This document shows, in pieces, positions 60,450 to 64,000 of a stretch of 64,000 bases of DNA. Origin of the DNA: Polaribacter sp. Q13 (lineage in GTDB: Bacteria; Bacteroidota; Bacteroidia; Flavobacteriales; Flavobacteriaceae); contig NZ_CP074436.1 of the NCBI RefSeq assembly GCF_016858305.2, positions 2,686,001-2,750,000 on the forward strand. Reading direction: 5' to 3'. Position 1 is the first letter of the stretch. Every line of letters starts with the position of its first letter. The notes beneath the pieces are model-generated. The model was not told the origin of the DNA. It did no database searches and saw only the letters and a program-made list of their open reading frames with translations. Both the position numbers and the translations under genes were made by a program.

Positions 60450-60554
60450 ATGAAAACAATAGAAAACACACAATGCCCAAACTGTTGGGGTTACCAAACC
60501 TACGACGAGCAAAACCCAGAACAACAACTTTGCGAATGCAAAGCATAATATAAA
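60450..60554 (+). CDS. 34-residue cysteine-rich mini-protein
   Basis: Short frame ATG 60450 to TAA 60552-60554. The product has four cysteines in two pairs, CPNC (9 and 12) and CEC (28 and 30), between which lies WGYQTYDEQNPEQQL. This looks like a small zinc- or metal-binding fold. The CPNCWG start resembles small proteins in flavobacterial genomes near similar genes, as far as I recall. It is the first gene of a unit with the AhpD-like gene (43 bp gap) and the cupredoxin gene. Expression is unproven. Confidence 0.7.
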
Positions 60555-60597
60555 AGAAGAATTAAAAATTAATAATAAAACAATTTAAAATAGAATT

Positions 60598-61146
60598 ATG
60601 AGCACATTTAACGTACCAACAAAAAACGAAGTATCAGAAAATAACCAAGCAATTTTTAACCAATTAGAAAAAGGATTAGGTTTTGTACCCAACTTATACG
60701 CAGCCTTTGCACACAGTGAAACTGCATTGGGTAACTTTTTAGCAATAGGACAAGGAAAAACAAGTTTTTCTGCTAAAGAAAAAGAAGTAATCAACTTAGC
60801 GGTAAGTCAAGTAAACGAATGTGTTTATTGTTTATCTGCACACACTGCAATTGGTAAAATGAATGGTTTTACAGAAGATCAAATTTTAGAATTAAGAACA
60901 GGAAATGCTTCTTTTGACGCAAAATTAGACGCCTTAGCAAAGTTTGCAAGAAGTGTAGCACTTAACAGAGGAGCTGCAACACCAGAAACTGTAGAAAACT
61001 TATATGCAGCCGGATATACAAAAGGAAACTTGGCAGATGCAATTATCTTAATAGGAGAAATTACAATTACCAACTACTTTCATAAAACAACAGATGTGGC
61101 TGTAGATTTTCCTGTAGCGCAGACCTTAGAAGTAGCAACAATTTAA
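60598..61146 (+). CDS. AhpD-like carboxymuconolactone decarboxylase family protein
   Basis: 182-residue CMD/AhpD-family protein. The active-site motif is ECVYCLSAHTAIG, with Cys75, Cys78 and His82, as in AhpD-type peroxidases that use thioredoxin-like partners. The Glu before the first Cys (Glu74) is also present. It probably reduces peroxides with help from the trx at 60004. It lies between the Cys-rich mini-protein and the cupredoxin, in the unit behind the second GTCCA block. Confidence 0.9.
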   Translation: MSTFNVPTKNEVSENNQAIFNQLEKGLGFVPNLYAAFAHSETALGNFLAIGQGKTSFSAKEKEVINLAVSQVNECVYCLSAHTAIGKMNGFTEDQILELRTGNASFDAKLDALAKFARSVALNRGAATPETVENLYAAGYTKGNLADAIILIGEITITNYFHKTTDVAVDFPVAQTLEVATI

Positions 61147-61188
61147 TACATAATCAATTTTAATAATAATTAGTAATACACAACAATC

Positions 61189-61545
61189 ATGAAAAAAGTA
61201 ATCGCAATTTTAGTAATCGTTTTAGGTTTCGCATTCAATACAAATGCACAAGAAGTAAAAACAGTTTCATTAGAACAAACCAAGGGTGAGTTTACTCAGA
61301 AACAACTTACATTATCTGAAGGAACTTATGTTTTTGAGGTAGCAAACAACAATGTAGGTCATAATGTAGGTTTTGTTTTAGCTCCAAAAGCAGATGTAAA
61401 AGCGCACATTAAAAACGCGTATGTTACTGCACAAGTAAAAAACAACACCAAAGAAAGCTCTAAAGAAGTAACTCTTAAGAAAGGTGAATATGTGTATTTC
61501 TGTCCTTTAAACCCAACACCACAATATACTTTAATAGTAGAATAG
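61189..61545 (+). CDS. Exported cupredoxin-like protein
   Basis: 118-residue secreted cupredoxin fold. Signal peptide (1-20, ending TNAQ). Copper-type residues are His58 in NNNVGHNVGF and Cys105 in VYFCPLNPTPQY. The second His, usually after CPLNPTP, is Gln112, and no Met follows, so a type 1 copper site would be incomplete. It is the last gene of the mini-protein/AhpD-like unit, and a strong terminator follows 23 bp later. Confidence 0.88.
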   Translation: MKKVIAILVIVLGFAFNTNAQEVKTVSLEQTKGEFTQKQLTLSEGTYVFEVANNNVGHNVGFVLAPKADVKAHIKNAYVTAQVKNNTKESSKEVTLKKGEYVYFCPLNPTPQYTLIVE

Positions 61546-61568
61546 TTCCCTTAATTCAAGTAGTGATT

Positions 61569-61594
61569 GGCGAGCAGAAATGCTCGCCTTTTTT
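61569..61594 (+). terminator. Terminator of the redox unit
   Basis: Perfect stem GGCGAGCA/TGCTCGCC with a GAAA tetraloop and TTTTTT tail, 23 bp after the cupredoxin stop. Confidence 0.95.
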
Positions 61595-61605
61595 ATTAAA
61601 TAAAC

Positions 61606-61631
61606 AACCTCGTACCAATGGGTACGAGGTT
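61606..61631 (-). terminator. Terminator of ppk2
   Basis: Stem AACCTCGTACC/GGTACGAGGTT, 11 bp perfect with a 4-base loop, 70 bp after the ppk2 stop on the minus strand. Confidence 0.8.
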
Positions 61632-61702
61632 ATTTACGTAACAAATATTTCTTATTTCAAGGAAATCATCAGTGATTTAAAACCTTGGTTATCGCCTTGC
61701 TA

Positions 61703-62509
61703 CTAAAACTTTTCTGGTACAAATGTCTGGTAATTCATTGGTGGTCTTACATACGCTTTACCGTCTGGTAATGGCGGAAGCTCAATTGGTTTAATATCCA
61801 TTTGTTCATAAGGAATCTTACTTAACATATGGCTAATACAATTTAACCTAGCTTTCTTTTTATTTTCTGAATTCACTACAAACCAAGGCACTTGTTTGGT
61901 GTCTGTATGTGCAAACATTTGATCTTTTGCTTTTGAATACTCTAACCAACGTGAACGAGATTGTAAATCCATCGGACTAAATTTCCATCTTTTTAAAGGA
62001 TTAGAAATACGGTTTTTAAAACGTCTTTCTTGTTCTTCATCACTAACAGAAAACCAATATTTTAAAACAATAATGCCAGATCTTACCAACATGCGTTCAA
62101 ATTCTGGGCAAGAACGTAAAAACTCATCATATTCATCATCTGTACAAAAACCCATTACTTTTTCTACACCTGCTCTGTTGTACCAGCTTCTATCAAACAA
62201 CACGATTTCTCCTGCGGCAGGTAAATATTGCACATAACGTTGAAAATACCATTGCGACTTTTCTTTTTCGGTAGGAACACCCAATGCAACTACTTTACAA
62301 ATTCTAGGGTTTAAAGGCTCTGTAAAACGTTTTATAGTTCCTCCTTTTCCAGAAGCATCTCTTCCTTCAAAAAGGATCACTACTTTTAAACCTTGGTTTT
62401 TAACCCATTCTTGCATGTGCACCAATTCTGTGTGCAATATTTTTAATTCATCGTCGTAATTAAATTTCTTCTTATTACTATTTGTTGGTGTTGGTGTAGC
62501 TTTTTCCAT
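61703..62509 (-). CDS. ppk2: Polyphosphate kinase 2
   Basis: PPK2-family kinase that uses polyphosphate to phosphorylate nucleotides; 268 residues, single domain. Walker A FEGRDASGKGGTIKRF, the lid/Walker B segment EIVLFDRSWYNRAGVEKVMG, and VVALGVPTEKEKSQWYFQRY are diagnostic. The size fits class I. Neighbours do not suggest a pathway; no ppk1 is in the window. Confidence 0.94.
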   Translation of the reverse strand: MEKATPTPTNSNKKKFNYDDELKILHTELVHMQEWVKNQGLKVVILFEGRDASGKGGTIKRFTEPLNPRICKVVALGVPTEKEKSQWYFQRYVQYLPAAGEIVLFDRSWYNRAGVEKVMGFCTDDEYDEFLRSCPEFERMLVRSGIIVLKYWFSVSDEEQERRFKNRISNPLKRWKFSPMDLQSRSRWLEYSKAKDQMFAHTDTKQVPWFVVNSENKKKARLNCISHMLSKIPYEQMDIKPIELPPLPDGKAYVRPPMNYQTFVPEKF

Positions 62510-62651
62510 TTATGCAATCTACGAAAATTCAAAAAAAAATAAAACAGTTTTTTATAAATAATAAAAACCCTAATAAATAATTTAAAGTTTCATCAAAATT
62601 AAATGTCTTATTTTAGCATTTCGATTGTTCATATAATTTAAAAATAAACCT

Positions 62652-63437
62652 TTGTTAAACTACTACTTATATTCGCATACCACCGCTACAGAGTGGGTTA
62701 CTTTTGTTCATGGAGCAGGAGGTAGTAGTTCTATTTGGTTTAAACAAGTACGAGATTTTAAAAAGCATTTTAATGTTTTAATTTTAGATTTACGTGGTCA
62801 TGGAGATAGCAAACCAACACTAAAAGACACTTTTAAAGCAAAATATACTTTTGATTCTATTACGGCAGATATTGTTGAAGTAATAGATCATTTAAAAATT
62901 AAAAAATCTCATTTTATTGGTATTTCTTTAGGGACTATTTTAATTAGAAATCTTGCCGAAAAAAGACCAGAGTTGGTAAAAAGCATGATTATGGGAGGTG
63001 CCATTATAAAAATGAATTTCCGCTCTCAGGTTTTAATGAAAGTTGGTAATATCTTTAAATCTGTGGTGCCTTATATGATGTTGTACAAACTCTTTGCGTT
63101 TATTATTATGCCAAAGAAAAATCATAAAAAATCTAGATTACTGTTTGTAAACGAAGCGAAGAAATTATATCAAAAAGAATTTTTACGTTGGTTTAAATTA
63201 ACTTCAGAAATCAATCCTTTACTCCGTTTTTTTAGAACAAAAGATATTCAGATTCCTACTTTATACGTAATGGGAGCCGAAGATCATCTGTTTTTACCTT
63301 CTATAAAAAACATTGTTTCAATACATGTTACGGCATCACTTTTTGTAATTGAAAATTGTGGGCATGTTGTTAATGTAGAACAGCCAGAAATGTTTAACAA
63401 TCATACTATTCGTTTTATCACATCTTTAAGAGCATAA
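62652..63437 (+). CDS. Alpha/beta hydrolase
   Basis: 261-residue alpha/beta hydrolase. Oxyanion region VTFVHGAGGSSSIWF, nucleophile Ser92 in FIGISLGTIL, Asp in MGAEDHLFLP and His in ENCGHVVNVEQPEMF complete the triad. The start is TTG at 62652 by family fit (MLNYYLYSHTTATEW). No ATG lies upstream. Substrate unknown. About 270 bp without a gene follow, in which only the promoter of the next gene is seen. Confidence 0.88.
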   Translation: MLNYYLYSHTTATEWVTFVHGAGGSSSIWFKQVRDFKKHFNVLILDLRGHGDSKPTLKDTFKAKYTFDSITADIVEVIDHLKIKKSHFIGISLGTILIRNLAEKRPELVKSMIMGGAIIKMNFRSQVLMKVGNIFKSVVPYMMLYKLFAFIIMPKKNHKKSRLLFVNEAKKLYQKEFLRWFKLTSEINPLLRFFRTKDIQIPTLYVMGAEDHLFLPSIKNIVSIHVTASLFVIENCGHVVNVEQPEMFNNHTIRFITSLRA

Positions 63438-63676
63438 TTACATATTTATTATCTTTTGATTTACAGTTTTGGTTTTAACTTAACCTGTGTAAAACTGGTT
63501 AACCAATTGACGTGATTTTGCGTGTTTTATTCATTTTTTCTTTTTAACAAAAGAGATATTCAAAAATTAGAATAACCCAAATCTCTTTACCACAAAGGTT
63601 TTACCGTTACTATATATTCAACAATACTTTAAAATAATTAAAAATAAAACAGCTTTTTAATTATTTTTTATAAAGT

Positions 63677-63684
63677 ATCTTTGC
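63677..63684 (+). promoter_or_regulatory. Promoter -7 box for sugar kinase
   Basis: TATCTTTG, exact TAnnTTTG, 19 bp before the ATG at 63704. Confidence 0.6.
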
Positions 63685-63703
63685 TTTATAAAAGTTTTTA
63701 ACA

Positions 63704-64000
63704 TGAATCAGATAATCACATTTGGAGAGGTTTTAATGCGAATTTCGCCTTCAGGAAACAAAAAATTTATTCAATCTAACCAAGTAGAATTTTATTTTGG
63801 TGGTACCGAATTAAATGTAGGTATTTCTGTAGCAAATTTTGGACAAGATGTAAAACATATTTCATGTGTTTCTGATGATTTTATAGGTGATACTGCTATT
63901 TCTTTTCTAAGAAAATTTGATGTTAGCACTTCTGCAATTATTCGCTCTAGCAGACCTTTAGGTGTTTATTTTTTAGAAGTTGGTGCTGTTATGAGAGCAA
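63704..64000 (+). CDS. PfkB-family sugar kinase, N-terminal part (cut by right edge)
   Basis: First 99 codons of a ribokinase-family kinase, probably KDG kinase. The start MNQIITFGEVLMRISPSGNK parallels the gene at 38919-39923 (KLITFGEVMMRLSPPG), and YFGGTELNVGISVANFG is the substrate loop. It has its own promoter and would continue past the edge. The two kinases are paralogs about 24 kb apart. Confidence 0.85.

Noticed and set aside
1..64000. tRNA, rRNA, CRISPR arrays, prophage or intact insertion sequences
   Set aside because: No cloverleaf, rRNA string, regular spacer pattern, integrase or transposase frame was found in the intergenic stretches.

Overview
The window is a piece of a low-GC, AT-rich chromosome from a marine-type member of the Flavobacteriaceae (Bacteroidota), most like Polaribacter or Tenacibaculum. 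The assignment rests on several things seen together: Bacteroidota promoter -7 boxes (TAnnTTTG) in front of many genes, A-rich leaders without Shine-Dalgarno sequences, family-restricted domains (DUF4270, DUF4271, DUF4296), a RemB-like gliding protein, TonB with the flavobacterial C-terminal motif, and conserved flavobacterial gene orders such as heme O synthase/two oxidase subunits III/subunit IV, and glmS/DUF4270/short GlgA next to panC-panD. No rRNA, tRNA, CRISPR array, prophage or intact insertion sequence was seen.

Layout. 1-5.5 kb: DUF1304 protein (start just off the left edge), MscS channel, tsaB, TolC, then an operon of a CxxC mini-protein, DUF420, SCO1 and a cysteine-less SCO/thioredoxin-like protein. 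5.7-8.6 kb: ctaB, two oxidase subunits III and subunit IV. 8.8-12.2 kb: deoC, a hexapeptide N-acetyltransferase and a RemB-like outer-membrane protein. 12.9-15.5 kb: LytTR regulator plus TPR histidine kinase. 15.5-18.2 kb: DUF3109, MarC, a short flavoprotein and TonB. 18.3-28.1 kb: a tandem duplication holding one dead and one live single-domain response regulator, a NarL-type regulator and a 2563-residue multi-PAS kinase. 28.4-34.9 kb: glmS, DUF4270, short GlgA, and divergently panC, panD and a flippase-like protein. 35-36.6 kb: a dehydrogenase, a dispersed hairpin repeat and a dead toxin-antitoxin pair, interrupting the path to radA. 36.7-47.2 kb: radA, maa, a KDG-kinase-like gene, hemD, DUF4271, a glycosyltransferase, GNAT, pyrC, DUF4296, an epimerase-like gene and tyrS. 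47.4-54.4 kb: two YHS proteins, hydrolases, BrnQ, a Wzx-like protein and a WYL regulator. 55-64 kb: a large lipoprotein, crp-like plus ribB, then an AraC/thioredoxin/AhpD-like/cupredoxin cassette, ppk2, a hydrolase and the start of a second sugar kinase.

The most interesting part is 57.1-61.6 kb. An AraC-type gene is followed by two transcription units: thioredoxin alone, and a 34-residue Cys-rich protein with an AhpD-like protein and a cupredoxin. Both units start with nearly the same regulatory block: two GTCCA boxes 21 bp apart and a weak -7 box 24 bp further on. This looks like a small redox regulon controlled by the AraC protein. Next to it, the ribB-crp pair is bracketed by two copies of the araC 5' end, which suggests an insertion or rearrangement. 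The giant PAS kinase (eight tandem ~142-residue PAS units, probably 15 sensor modules) and three copies of a dispersed ~70-95 bp hairpin element are the other main points. Gene identities come from reading motifs and lengths only; no database search was possible.
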